Source of the DNA: Clostridia bacterium
Lineage (GTDB): Bacteria > Bacillota > Clostridia > Oscillospirales > Acutalibacteraceae
Reading direction: 5' to 3'
Assembly (NCBI GenBank): GCA_017436225.1
Contig: JAFSDM010000023.1
Coordinates: forward strand, 1-57,108
Length of the DNA stretch: 57,108 nt
Below are positions 9,332 through 17,976 of this stretch, one piece after another. The translations under genes and the position numbers were made by a program. Under the pieces are notes generated by a model, which was not told the origin of the DNA, made no database searches, and saw only the letters and a program-made list of their open reading frames with translations. The first letter of the stretch is position 1. Every line of letters starts with the position of its first letter.

Positions 9332-10708
9332 TTACATATCATCCGATAAAACCTTGCGTTTTTTCCATTTTCCCGAAAGGAAGTAAATCATACTGGGCAG
9401 GGCAAAGCCGTACGGGGCAAGACCGTAACCCAAAACAAAGCCGTAAAAGCCTAAATTTAGAGCTATTCCAAATAGCCAGCTAAGACCAATTCTAAGCACA
9501 ACGCCATCTAAAATTGCCAGCACCATACTAAGCTTTGCGTTGCCTATACCCTGAACGAAAGCACCGCTTCCTCGCATAATTGCAAATGCGGGGAACATCC
9601 AAAGAATTGCGCTTATGAAATCTTTGGCAAGGGCGGTGTCATAGCCCTCTGCCTCATTTGCGAAGAGCATAAACAGTTCTTGTCCGAAAAACTTGTATAA
9701 AACAATACAAATAACCGTAAAAACTCCCGAATAAAGCCAAGTCCAATAAACTACCCTTTGCGCCCTTTTTTGCGCGCCTGCGCCTATGTTTTGGCTTATC
9801 ATTGGTATGGCGGCGTACTGTATTCCCATACAAAGCTTGTTTATAATATCATCTATTCTTACGCCTACACCAAAGGTTGCGCCGGCATTAACGCCAATGC
9901 TGTTTATAAGCGAGGTTACAAAAAGCATAGAAATATTTATAAATCCCGACTGAATTGCCATTGGAGTACCTAAAGACACTATAAGCTTTAGATATTTTTT
10001 GCTAGGCTTTAGTGAGGCAAGTCTAAAATCAAAGCCTATTTCAGCCTTACGCCTATATAAATAATAAACAGAGAATAAAAATGAAGCGGTTTGACCTATT
10101 ATGGTTGCCCAAGCGGCACCAGCAACGCCGAAGCCTAAAAAGCCTGTAAACAAAACATCTAAAACAAGATTTATTGCAGATGCAATTGCGATGAAAAGAA
10201 GTGGACTTTTTGAGTCACCCATACCTCTTAAAACCGCCGAAACCATATTATAGCCCGCCGTAAAAATCAGACCTGCGGCACAAATTATAAGGTACTGCAT
10301 AGCCATATCGTAGGATTCTTTCGGCGTGTTCATAACTTTCAAAATAGGAACACTGCAGGCTATAATTAAAATTGTAAGCAAAAATGAAAATGAAATCAGC
10401 AGGGTAAACAAAGTACCTATTATATTGTTAATCTGCTTTTTCTTACCCGAACCAAGCGCCTGAGATACAAGCACCTGACCCGCATTTGCAACGCCCAGAC
10501 ATACCATAACGGCAAAATTTATTATTAAACTGCTTTGGGAAACCGCCGCAACGCCCGCCTGACCAACGCACCTTCCAACTATTATCATATCAATAGTGCT
10601 GTAAAGCACCTGAAGTGCGTTTGATGCCATAAAGGGAAGCGCAAACCAGAATAACTGTTTTGGAATACTTCCCGAGGTGAAGTTTTTAGTAAGAGTTTTA
10701 GTAGCCAA
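9332..10708 (-). CDS. MATE-family multidrug/sodium antiporter
   Basis: A 458-aa membrane protein with about 12 predicted helices in two halves, each half containing the MATE pattern (for example QVLYSTIDMIIVGR near residue 28 and the VGQAGVAAVSQSS stretch near 48). It probably exports cationic compounds using an ion gradient. The start codon is TTG at 10706-10708, 11 nt after AAAGG; no better start is nearby. It lies 26 nt downstream of ttcA and is likely cotranscribed. The true substrate is unknown. Confidence 0.9.
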   Translation of the reverse strand: MATKTLTKNFTSGSIPKQLFWFALPFMASNALQVLYSTIDMIIVGRCVGQAGVAAVSQSSLIINFAVMVCLGVANAGQVLVSQALGSGKKKQINNIIGTLFTLLISFSFLLTILIIACSVPILKVMNTPKESYDMAMQYLIICAAGLIFTAGYNMVSAVLRGMGDSKSPLLFIAIASAINLVLDVLFTGFLGFGVAGAAWATIIGQTASFLFSVYYLYRRKAEIGFDFRLASLKPSKKYLKLIVSLGTPMAIQSGFINISMLFVTSLINSIGVNAGATFGVGVRIDDIINKLCMGIQYAAIPMISQNIGAGAQKRAQRVVYWTWLYSGVFTVICIVLYKFFGQELFMLFANEAEGYDTALAKDFISAILWMFPAFAIMRGSGAFVQGIGNAKLSMVLAILDGVVLRIGLSWLFGIALNLGFYGFVLGYGLAPYGFALPSMIYFLSGKWKKRKVLSDDM

Positions 10709-10734
10709 TTTTATACGACCTTTGTTATTAGATT

Positions 10735-11574
10735 TTATTCCTTTTCATAGTCATCCAAAAAAGAATGCTCATCACCTTTTTTGTGGTAGCCTATTATGGT
10801 ATCAAGATTCACTCTGTGAAAGCTTCTGAATATGTTAATATCTATTAAATCGTCCTCTTTTTTAAGGACTTTTATAAGTTCTTTGCATTTGTAACGCTTG
10901 GATATGCCCTCACGATCTATGGCGCCCGACTCGCCAAGCTTTTCGGTAAATCGACAGGCGCAATTTAAAAATTCAAGATTGTTATACCTTGCAAATGCTT
11001 TTATATCATCCTCGCGAACACAGTAAAGGGGGCGAATAAGCTCCATTCCCTTAAAATTTGTACTGTGAAGCTTGGGCATCATTGTTTGAAACTGACCGCT
11101 GTAAAGCATACCCATTAAAGCCGTTTCTATTGCATCGTTAAAATGGTGTCCAAGGGCGATTTTGTTGCAGCCTAAATCTTTTGCAAAGCTATAAAGGTGC
11201 CCTCTGCGCATACGCGCGCAAAGGTAACAGGGTGACTGCTCAATATTTTCTACCGCCGCAAAAATATCGCTTTCAAAAATTTTTACAGGGATTTGCATAA
11301 GGGCGCAGTTTTGTTCGATTTTAAGTCGGTTTTGGGGACTGTAGCCGGGATCCATACATATAAATTCCAAATCAAAATTGGTGTGACCGTGACGCTGTAG
11401 CTCCTGCATAAGCTTTGCAAGAATAAAGGAGTCCTTACCGCCAGAAATACAAACGGCAATTTTATCCCCCTGCTTTATCAGCTCGTAGGACTGAACCGCC
11501 TCAATAAAGCGATTCCAAACGCTTTTTCGGAATTTTTTTATTAAACTACGCTCAATTTCAGTGCACCTATCCAT
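10735..11574 (-). CDS. ttcA: TtcA-family tRNA 2-thiolation PP-loop ATPase
   Basis: A 279-aa PP-loop protein. The ATP pyrophosphate loop SGGKDS is at residues 44-49, the iron-sulfur/catalytic CxxC (CYLC) near 116-119, and GHHFNDAIETALMGMLYSG near 142 is the family's motif. It likely forms 2-thiocytidine in tRNA, or a close variant of that modification; related 'TtcA-like' proteins differ in position modified. A clear promoter lies upstream. Confidence 0.85.
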   Translation of the reverse strand: MDRCTEIERSLIKKFRKSVWNRFIEAVQSYELIKQGDKIAVCISGGKDSFILAKLMQELQRHGHTNFDLEFICMDPGYSPQNRLKIEQNCALMQIPVKIFESDIFAAVENIEQSPCYLCARMRRGHLYSFAKDLGCNKIALGHHFNDAIETALMGMLYSGQFQTMMPKLHSTNFKGMELIRPLYCVREDDIKAFARYNNLEFLNCACRFTEKLGESGAIDREGISKRYKCKELIKVLKKEDDLIDINIFRSFHRVNLDTIIGYHKKGDEHSFLDDYEKE

Positions 11575-11604
11575 TTTTACTCATCCTAAAAATAAAGTTA
11601 CTTT

Positions 11605-11633
11605 ATTGTAGCATAAATCAAGCGTTTTTTCAA
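11605..11633 (-). promoter_or_regulatory. Promoter of ttcA
   Basis: Minus strand TTGAAA (11628-11633), 17-bp spacer, TACAAT (11605-11610). Confidence 0.7.
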
Positions 11634-11760
11634 TACCTGACAATTTTTAAAAAAGCAATCTTTTCTTGTTTTACCTTTTTAAAAAGTATTGCAAATCCTA
11701 AAAAAATCTGTTACTATTATAATAGATATATTTGTACGTTTGAAAGGTGGATCTTAAAGT

Positions 11761-13053
11761 ATGTATGAAGAAATAGTTAAACTTGTTGATGATGTAACTC
11801 CCGAAATGATTGCTATACGCAGGGATTTTCATAAACACGCCGAAGTGGGTTGGACCGAAATGCGCACCGCTTCCTTAATTGCAAGAAAGCTTTCCGACCT
11901 TGGCTATGAGGTGCTTATTGGCAAAGAGGTTTGCGATGCCGAGTCACGCGCCAATTTGCCGTCTGAAGAGGAGTTGGAAGAGGCTTATAACCGCGCCATC
12001 GCACAGGGTGCCGACCCCGAATTTGTTAAGGCTACCAAGGGCGGCTTTACAAGTGTTGTTGGTATTCTTCACTGTGGCGAAGGCCCTACCGTTGCCGTTC
12101 GTTTTGATATTGACGCGCTTTATATAACCGAAACAGAAAACGAAAATCACTTCCCAAATAAAGAGGGTTTTGCTTCTATTAATAAAGGTCAAATGCACGC
12201 CTGCGGTCACGATTGCCACGCGGCATCCGGCCTTGGTCTTGCTAAAGTATTAATGCAGATTAAAGATAGACTAAAAGGTACCGTAAAGCTTGTTTTCCAA
12301 CCTGCCGAAGAAGGCGGTCAGGGTGGTAAAGCAATCACCGAAAGTGGAATTTTAGATGACGTTAACTTCCTTTTTGGTGCCCATAATACTGATATGGGCG
12401 GAAATTTTGAAGTTCTGCCCGGTCTTTTAGGCTCTATGGCCGCCCGTAAATGCGACGCTGTTTTTAAAGGCAAATCTGCCCACGCGGGTATTGCTCCACA
12501 CCTTGGCAACAACGCTTTGCTTGCCGCCGCTACCGCGGTTCAGAGTCTACACGCTATTCCACGTCACGGTAGGGGCGCAACCCGAATTAACGTTGGCAAG
12601 TTTGTTGCGGGTACCACCCGAAACGTAATTGCAGACCACGCTTATATGGGGCTCGATATACGTGGCGAAACATCTGAGCTTAATGAATATATGAACAAAA
12701 AGGTTAAAACCGTGCTTGAGGCATCGGCTATGATGTACGGCTGCACTGTAGAATATATTCAAAAAGGCTATTTGCCTTCGGTTATTTCTGATTTTCCGTT
12801 TGCCGAAAGATTAGGCGAAATTTGTAATAAGTATTTGGGCTACAGAGTTCATAAAATGGTTATGAACAGCGGCTCAGAAGACATTTCATATATGATGGAC
12901 CGAGTTAAAAGTCTGGGCGGTCAAACAACCTTTATGGGCTTCCACAGTAAATTTGCCTCTAATAACCACTCACCCGAATTTGATTTAAACGAAGATTATT
13001 TACAAAGAAGCGTAAAGGCTTTTGCCGTAATACTTTGCGAGCTTATGAAATAA
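11761..13053 (+). CDS. abgA: M20 amidohydrolase, AbgA-like (p-aminobenzoyl-glutamate hydrolase type)
   Basis: A 430-aa M20D peptidase. Zinc ligands and catalytic residues are in HACGHDCHAA (near residue 142), the PAEEGGQGG stretch near 182 and the dimerisation lid KSAHAGIAPHLGNNAL near 238. The N-terminal RRDFHKHAEVGWTE and an inserted ~50-aa segment containing LPSEEELEEAY match AbgA rather than the shorter IAA-amino-acid hydrolases, so cleavage of folate breakdown products is the best guess. No abgB/abgT neighbour is present, so the natural substrate is uncertain. Ribosome site AAAGGTGG. Confidence 0.82.
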   Translation: MYEEIVKLVDDVTPEMIAIRRDFHKHAEVGWTEMRTASLIARKLSDLGYEVLIGKEVCDAESRANLPSEEELEEAYNRAIAQGADPEFVKATKGGFTSVVGILHCGEGPTVAVRFDIDALYITETENENHFPNKEGFASINKGQMHACGHDCHAASGLGLAKVLMQIKDRLKGTVKLVFQPAEEGGQGGKAITESGILDDVNFLFGAHNTDMGGNFEVLPGLLGSMAARKCDAVFKGKSAHAGIAPHLGNNALLAAATAVQSLHAIPRHGRGATRINVGKFVAGTTRNVIADHAYMGLDIRGETSELNEYMNKKVKTVLEASAMMYGCTVEYIQKGYLPSVISDFPFAERLGEICNKYLGYRVHKMVMNSGSEDISYMMDRVKSLGGQTTFMGFHSKFASNNHSPEFDLNEDYLQRSVKAFAVILCELMK

Positions 13054-13063
13054 TAAAAAACTG

Positions 13064-13105
13064 ACAGACGGCAGAGTTTTAAAATACTCTGCCGTCTGTG
13101 CTTTT
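13064..13105 (+). terminator. Terminator shared by abgA and the binding-protein gene
   Basis: Fourteen-bp perfect stem (13064-13077 with 13086-13099), then GCTTTTTAATT on plus, and a T-run on minus. Confidence 0.9.
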
Positions 13106-13117
13106 TAATTTAAAAAA

Positions 13118-14566
13118 TTATTTAATTTTAGCAAGATCTTTATTTGCGCGAACAATAGAAGAACTGATTTCGCTACCAACCTGATTAAGTACGGAAGTGA
13201 CTCTTTGAGGGTCTGCGCCCACAAGAGCGTTACAAACGGTTTTGTAGGTGGTAGAATCAACGTAGTCAGAAACACCGGAACCATACATAATAGATTTCTT
13301 AGCAGAAGAGCTAGTTACAGTGTTGAATACTTCTTTGAAGTTATCGTTGTAGAAGGTAGAATCAAAATCAAACTCACTGGTATCAAGGAAATATCGCAGG
13401 AAGTAAGCTGCGCCCTTAGCGTTTTTAGCATTCTTAGGAACTCCCCAAGTCTTAGGTTTAACGGGGGTGTAGGCGGTTCCTCCCTTAGGGCCTGCTACAG
13501 GCACAGCTCTAAGGGTTGCGCCAACACTTTCATTATACCAATTGCCCTCTTTATAAAGGCCGTAAGTAATTGCGGTATTAAGTGCGCTTTTACCGGTTAC
13601 AACATCGTTAATATTCCAAACACCAATTAAGTTTTCAGAATTAAGTGTAGCAACCTCTGCCCAAGCGCTTGTAAGAAGCGACCCGCTTGTAGCCCCGCTA
13701 GCAAGATTGTTAAATTGTGAGCCGTCATAGGAAACAAAATCCTGCCCCGCAGAGTGCATAAATACGTCAGAGGATTGATACTCAAGACCAACCTTACCGG
13801 CTGCTTTAGCCTTGCGCATAATTTCTTCTTGAGTTTCCCAGTTCCATTTACCTTGCTTATAAAGGTCATAAGGCATAGTGGTTACGCCTATGCTCTTAAG
13901 AAGCTGAGGATTGTAATAGGTTACATAGTTAAGGTCTTCGCAGGACCAAGATTTAGGCATTGCAACGCCAAAGTAACGACCATTTATTTTATATGCATCC
14001 ATATATTGCTTATTCCAACAATCAGAATTAAGTTGGAACATTTCTGTATCTAAGGGTTGCATAGCCTTGATAGCAAGACCGGGGAAGGAGCCGGTAGAAA
14101 GATATACTATATCGGGAGCATCGCTGCTTGTAATCATACTAACAAGCTTATTAGCATAGTCTTTCTCAGCAATAAGAGTAGTTTTAACCTTAACGTCGGT
14201 AAGCTGCTCATACTGTTTAATTAAAAGCTCCTCGGATTCGTGCCAGTTTCTATTCATAAGCACGTGAACAGAGCCCGTAGGTGCGTTTTGGTATATGTTA
14301 TCTTCATTGGCGTTATCAAAATCATCATAGGTTTGATCCGAGCCTGATTCAGAAGACACTGATTCGGTGAAAGAAGGAACGCCTAATTCAACATCCCACC
14401 CTGCAAGATACTGCGCAAGATGAGTTAAATCGGTAAGGTCTATTACTCCATCACCATTAGTATCGCCAACCTGAATACTAGAGGTTGCCTGAGCGTAAAA
14501 GCCCGATAACGCAATGGTTATGGCAAGTGAAACCGATAAAGCCACCATTAAAATTTTGTTTTTCAT
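13118..14566 (-). CDS. Secreted extracellular solute-binding protein with N-terminal half-dockerin
   Basis: A 482-aa protein. Residues 1-28 are a type I signal peptide ending in AQA with no lipobox cysteine. Residues 34-57 form one dockerin/EF-hand-like repeat with calcium ligands D35, N37, D39, D43 and D46 followed by LTHLAQYLAGW. Residues 62-96 are an acidic Ser-rich linker. The rest is a family-1-type ABC sugar/oligomer-binding fold (PDIVYLS, FGVAMPKSW, WNWETQEEIM). Only one of the two dockerin repeats is present. No permease or ATPase gene is nearby, so it is an orphan component. Ligand unknown; carbohydrate is a family-based guess. Confidence 0.85.
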   Translation of the reverse strand: MKNKILMVALSVSLAITIALSGFYAQATSSIQVGDTNGDGVIDLTDLTHLAQYLAGWDVELGVPSFTESVSSESGSDQTYDDFDNANEDNIYQNAPTGSVHVLMNRNWHESEELLIKQYEQLTDVKVKTTLIAEKDYANKLVSMITSSDAPDIVYLSTGSFPGLAIKAMQPLDTEMFQLNSDCWNKQYMDAYKINGRYFGVAMPKSWSCEDLNYVTYYNPQLLKSIGVTTMPYDLYKQGKWNWETQEEIMRKAKAAGKVGLEYQSSDVFMHSAGQDFVSYDGSQFNNLASGATSGSLLTSAWAEVATLNSENLIGVWNINDVVTGKSALNTAITYGLYKEGNWYNESVGATLRAVPVAGPKGGTAYTPVKPKTWGVPKNAKNAKGAAYFLRYFLDTSEFDFDSTFYNDNFKEVFNTVTSSSAKKSIMYGSGVSDYVDSTTYKTVCNALVGADPQRVTSVLNQVGSEISSSIVRANKDLAKIK

Positions 14567-14598
14567 ACTCTTAAACTCCTTTGGAAATTTGCAAAATA

Positions 14599-14644
14599 AT
14601 TATAACAATTTAATATCTGTAAGTCAATATATCTGTAAGTCAAT
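14599..14644 (-). promoter_or_regulatory. Promoter of the binding-protein gene with a duplicated -35 box
   Basis: Minus strand TTGACT (14622-14627), 17-bp spacer, TATAAT (14599-14604). The 16-bp segment 14613-14628 is perfectly repeated in tandem at 14629-14644, giving a second TTGACT 16 bp further upstream. Confidence 0.78.
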
Positions 14645-14738
14645 TTTAAAATTTAAATAAAAAATAGCATCAAGCCTTGCAATATATAGCAAAAACTGTT
14701 ATTATTAAGTGTATTACATAGCATAAAGGAGAATTTTT

Positions 14739-16031
14739 ATGAAATTCGTAGCAGCGGGCGATATGCTAGTTCAACAGCGTATTCAGCACAATTATCCGGG
14801 GTTTGATGAATTATCCCCCTTTATAAAGGATGCTGACGGTAGATTTTTTAATTTAGAAACAACCCTTAACCACGAGGGCGAGGCATCCGTTTCCCAGCTT
14901 AGCGGCGGCACCTATTTGCGTGTTGACCCCGAAGTGCTTGACGATTTAAAGCCTTTTGGATTTAATATGATGTCCTTTAATAACAACCACACCTTAGACT
15001 TTTTTTATGATGGTTTAGAAGCTACATTAAAGGCGGCAGACGCAAGCGGGCTTGTGCACGCAGGCGTTGGTAGAAATTTAGCCGAAGCATCTGCGCCTAA
15101 ATATTTAAGCACCCCAAATGGTCGCGTTGCTTTAATCAGCGTTAATTTTGCCTTCACTCCCGATATGCTGGCGGGTGAGCAAACACCCAGAATAAAGGGT
15201 CGCCCCGGTATTAACGGCGTTGGCACCTACAGTTACATAGAGCTACCACAGGAGCAGTTGGAGTTAGTTGGAAAAATAGCCGATGAATGCGGTGTTAACG
15301 ACCGTTGGGTAATTGGCAGAGCAGAGGGTTATGCCCCCGCCGCCAAAAAGGATGAATTCCAGTTTGGTAGTTATGTGTTAAAGGTTGGCGACACTCCCCG
15401 CGTTGTACAAAAGCTAAACGAAAAGGATATGGCGCGTGTTGAAAAAGCCATTTATGAGGCAAGTCTTCAAGCCGATTACATTATGGTTTCGGTTCACCTG
15501 CACGACGTTAGCGGTTTAAACAAAGCAAACGTACCTGAATATTTAAAGGAATTTGCCCACCGCTGCATTGATAAGGGCGCACACGCTATTGTTGGTCACG
15601 GTCCGCACCTACTCAGAGCTATTGAAGTTTATAAAGATTGCCCCATTTTCTATTCATTGGGCGACTTTGCTATGCAGCTTTACAGCGTACCCTTCGCACC
15701 CGAAGAATTTTTCTCAAAATACGGCTTAAGCGCCGCAACCGATACCGTTCACGGTCTGCTTAAAAAACGCTCCAAGGATTTCACAATCGGACTTATGGAA
15801 GATTGGAAAATGTGCCGCGCCGTTATGCCTTGTTGGGAGACCGAAGGCACAAAGCTTAAAAAATTAACCTTAGTACCTGTGGAATTGCCAATGGATTGCA
15901 TTAAGGCAGAGTGGGGTCTGCCACGCTTTAGTAAAGATGAAAGAATTTTTGAAATGCTTAATGAGCTTTGCCCACCATACGGTGTAACCGTAGAAATGAA
16001 TGAGGACGGCACCATTGAGTGTAAATGGTAA
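14739..16031 (+). CDS. CapA-family metallophosphatase-fold protein
   Basis: A 430-aa CapA/PgsA-like calcineurin-fold protein. Metal-site elements in order: AAGDMLV near residue 4, FFNLETTL near 46, FNNNHTLDF near 82, SVHLHD near 250 and VGHGPHLL near 285. CapA proteins are linked to poly-gamma-glutamate synthesis or to unknown phosphoester hydrolysis. There is no signal peptide or membrane anchor and no capB/capC neighbour, so a cytoplasmic, non-capsular role is more likely here. Ribosome site AAAGGAG. Confidence 0.85.
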   Translation: MKFVAAGDMLVQQRIQHNYPGFDELSPFIKDADGRFFNLETTLNHEGEASVSQLSGGTYLRVDPEVLDDLKPFGFNMMSFNNNHTLDFFYDGLEATLKAADASGLVHAGVGRNLAEASAPKYLSTPNGRVALISVNFAFTPDMLAGEQTPRIKGRPGINGVGTYSYIELPQEQLELVGKIADECGVNDRWVIGRAEGYAPAAKKDEFQFGSYVLKVGDTPRVVQKLNEKDMARVEKAIYEASLQADYIMVSVHLHDVSGLNKANVPEYLKEFAHRCIDKGAHAIVGHGPHLLRAIEVYKDCPIFYSLGDFAMQLYSVPFAPEEFFSKYGLSAATDTVHGLLKKRSKDFTIGLMEDWKMCRAVMPCWETEGTKLKKLTLVPVELPMDCIKAEWGLPRFSKDERIFEMLNELCPPYGVTVEMNEDGTIECKW

Positions 16032-16064
16032 TTAAAGCAATTTCACCATTAAATTAAGCTAAAT

Positions 16065-16105
16065 AAAACTGCTCTCTGCGATTGCAGAGGGCAGTTTTTG
16101 ATTTT
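16065..16105 (+). terminator. Terminator between capA-like gene and trpB
   Basis: Fifteen-bp stem (16065-16079 with 16084-16098, one G-U), loop ATT-rich, followed by TTGATTTTT. A-rich flank on the other side makes it usable on both strands. Confidence 0.85.
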
Positions 16106-16129
16106 TATAAAACAAAATTTAACTTTTAT

Positions 16130-17350
16130 TTAGCGGATACCGTATTTTTCAATAATATAGTCCATATCCTTATCGCCACGACCCGAAAGGTTAATTAAAA
16201 TTGAGCCGTGGTCCATAGTTTTGGCAAGCTTCATAGCGTAAGCTACGGCGTGCGAGCTTTCAATTGCGGGGATAATTCCCTCAAGTCTTGCAAGCTTATA
16301 AAAAGCGTCTACCGTTTCCTCATCATCAACAACGTCATACTTAACTCTGCCAATTTCCTGTAAAAATGCGTGTTCGGGACCTGATGATGGGTAATCCAAG
16401 CCGCTTGCTACCGAGTAAACGGGGGCGGGCTCGCCGTTTTCATCCTTAAGCATTATACTGTTAAAGCCGTGCATAATGCCCTCGGTGCCGTATTTTAAGC
16501 TTGCTGCATGGTCGCCCATTTTGGGACCTCTGCCAAGAGGCTCAACACCGTAAATTTCAACGGGGTCGTTTAAAAAGCCTGCAAAAAGACCTGCGGCATT
16601 GGAACCGCCGCCAACACAGGCAACTATTGATGATGGTAAATGACCTGTCATTTCCACAAACTGCTCCCTAGCTTCAATACCAACCACGCTTTGGAAGTCG
16701 CGAACCATCATTGGGAAAGGATGAGGACCTAAAACAGAGCCGATGCAGTAAATGGCATCGTTATACTCCTTGCTGTATGCATCAAAAGCGGCGTCAACAG
16801 CCTCTTTGAGGGTTTGAAGCCCGTGTGTAACCTCTACAACGTTTGCGCCTAAAATTTTCATTCTTGCAACGTTGGGAGCCTGCTTTGCAATATCCACAGT
16901 GCCCATATAAATGTCACACTCTAAGCCAAAGTATGCGGCGGCGGTTGCAAGGGCAACGCCATGCTGACCTGCGCCTGTTTCGGCAATAACCTTTTTCTTG
17001 CCCATATACTTTGCAAGTAGGGCTTCACCCATACAGTGATTTAATTTATGTGCGCCAGAATGGTTTAAATCCTCACGCTTTGCATAAAGCTGAACCTTAC
17101 CTCCCAAAGCGTCCGAAAGGCGCTCTAAATGGGAAACGGGTGTTGGTCTGCCCTGAAATTCCTTTCTTATTCTGCGAAGCTCGGCAATAAACTTACGAGA
17201 TTGACAAATTGAAAAATAGGCTTCGGTAATTTCTGCCATAGCGGCTTTAAGCTTATCATCAATAAAAACGCCGCCGTATTTGCCGAAAAAGCCCTCTTTA
17301 TTAGGGTAATTGTTAAAATAGGTGTCAAAATCAATTCCATTTAATTTCAT
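16130..17350 (-). CDS. trpB: Tryptophan synthase beta chain
   Basis: A 406-aa TrpB, joining indole and serine to make tryptophan with PLP. The PLP lysine sits in [20 protein letters not shown] (near residue 98), the serine-binding [16 protein letters not shown] near 124, and the phosphate-cup [15 protein letters not shown] near 243. It is TrpB1-sized. The catalytic motif reads HSGAHKLNH rather than the usual HTGAHKINN. No trpA or other trp gene is next to it; it stands alone behind a Trp T-box. It may work with a distant trpA or salvage free indole. Confidence 0.94.
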   Translation of the reverse strand: MKLNGIDFDTYFNNYPNKEGFFGKYGGVFIDDKLKAAMAEITEAYFSICQSRKFIAELRRIRKEFQGRPTPVSHLERLSDALGGKVQLYAKREDLNHSGAHKLNHCMGEALLAKYMGKKKVIAETGAGQHGVALATAAAYFGLECDIYMGTVDIAKQAPNVARMKILGANVVEVTHGLQTLKEAVDAAFDAYSKEYNDAIYCIGSVLGPHPFPMMVRDFQSVVGIEAREQFVEMTGHLPSSIVACVGGGSNAAGLFAGFLNDPVEIYGVEPLGRGPKMGDHAASLKYGTEGIMHGFNSIMLKDENGEPAPVYSVASGLDYPSSGPEHAFLQEIGRVKYDVVDDEETVDAFYKLARLEGIIPAIESSHAVAYAMKLAKTMDHGSILINLSGRGDKDMDYIIEKYGIR

Positions 17351-17390
17351 TTTTCTTTTCTCCTTTTTATGTTTTATTTTCTAGGAGCAT

Positions 17391-17676
17391 AAAAAAACGC
17401 CCCTAGCAGATTTTTCTGCCAAGGACGAATAAATTTATATTATCCGCGGTGCCACCTTGTTTCACGATAACCGTGCACTTTTAGCAGAGTACAATCATAC
17501 CCCCGACAACTAACGTATGCCCCACGTTGCAGAATACTCTGCTGAAATTCAGCATTTGACTGCACCCTCAGCGGTCCATTTAACAGCCTGTTTCTTACCC
17601 AATTTTCAGCTCCGTGGGCTCTCTGTAAAGGCATAACCATTTTTATCTCCGCTTCAACGGTTTTAAATATTAAGTT
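17391..17676 (-). promoter_or_regulatory. T-box riboswitch, tryptophan specifier, controlling trpB
   Basis: Minus strand carries the T-box bulge sequence AGGTGGCACCGCGG (17444-17457). The specifier region reads AAATGGACCGCTGAG, placing a TGG (Trp) codon at 17576-17578, followed by A as in other T-boxes. A conserved AGAGAGCC lies in stem I. The transcription terminator, stem GTCCTTGGCAG/CTGCTAGGGGC plus seven T, is at 17391-17426. Uncharged tRNA-Trp binding should favour the antiterminator and so raise trpB when tryptophan is scarce. Confidence 0.94.
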
Positions 17677-17682
17677 TGATTT

Positions 17683-17711
17683 ATATTATCATAAAATCAC
17701 CCATTTGTCAA
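17683..17711 (-). promoter_or_regulatory. Promoter of the T-box/trpB transcript
   Basis: Minus strand TTGACA (17706-17711), 17-bp spacer, TAATAT (17683-17688). Consensus-like, as expected for a gene controlled by attenuation. Confidence 0.85.
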
Positions 17712-17784
17712 GTGAAGTAATGCTTTTTTGAAAAAATGCACCATAAATTATAAATTTAAGATGTTTTTTGTGTTATTTTGTAAG

Positions 17785-17813
17785 TTGACAAAATTCCTGT
17801 TTACCTGTATAAT
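17785..17813 (+). promoter_or_regulatory. Promoter of the ZTP riboswitch/pflB transcript
   Basis: Perfect consensus: TTGACA (17785-17790), 17-bp spacer, TATAAT (17808-17813). Divergent from the trpB promoter about 75 bp away. Confidence 0.88.
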
Positions 17814-17820
17814 ATATATA

Positions 17821-17935
17821 AAGCTTTTACATAACTGACGGATTTGCGGAATTAACCGCGAGGAAATGTAAAAGATATATTAAGCCGACCGTCTGGGCAA
17901 TCAGTTGTGAAAGCTGATTGCCCATTTTTGTTTTT
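17821..17935 (+). promoter_or_regulatory. ZTP (pfl-motif) riboswitch with overlapping terminator, controlling pflB
   Basis: P1 pairs CTTTTACA (17824-17831) with TGTAAAAG (17867-17874). Conserved core ACTGACGG, GCGGAATTAACCGC and, 3', CCGACCGTCTGGGCA (17885-17899). A terminator stem 17894-17904 with 17914-17924 and T-run shares the TGGGC of the ligand-binding pseudoknot. Ligand (ZTP/ZMP, signal of 10-formyl-THF shortage) should block the terminator and turn on pflB, which supplies formate for one-carbon units. The link to pfl genes is the known origin of the motif's name. Confidence 0.95.
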
Positions 17936-17976
17936 TATCCATTTTTGTTTTTTATATTGTATAAGGAGGTAATGTT

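Noticed and set aside
17440-17640. 66-aa minus ORF upstream of trpB
   Set aside because: Falls in the T-box leader; no ribosome site and the sequence is explained by stem I and the T-box core.
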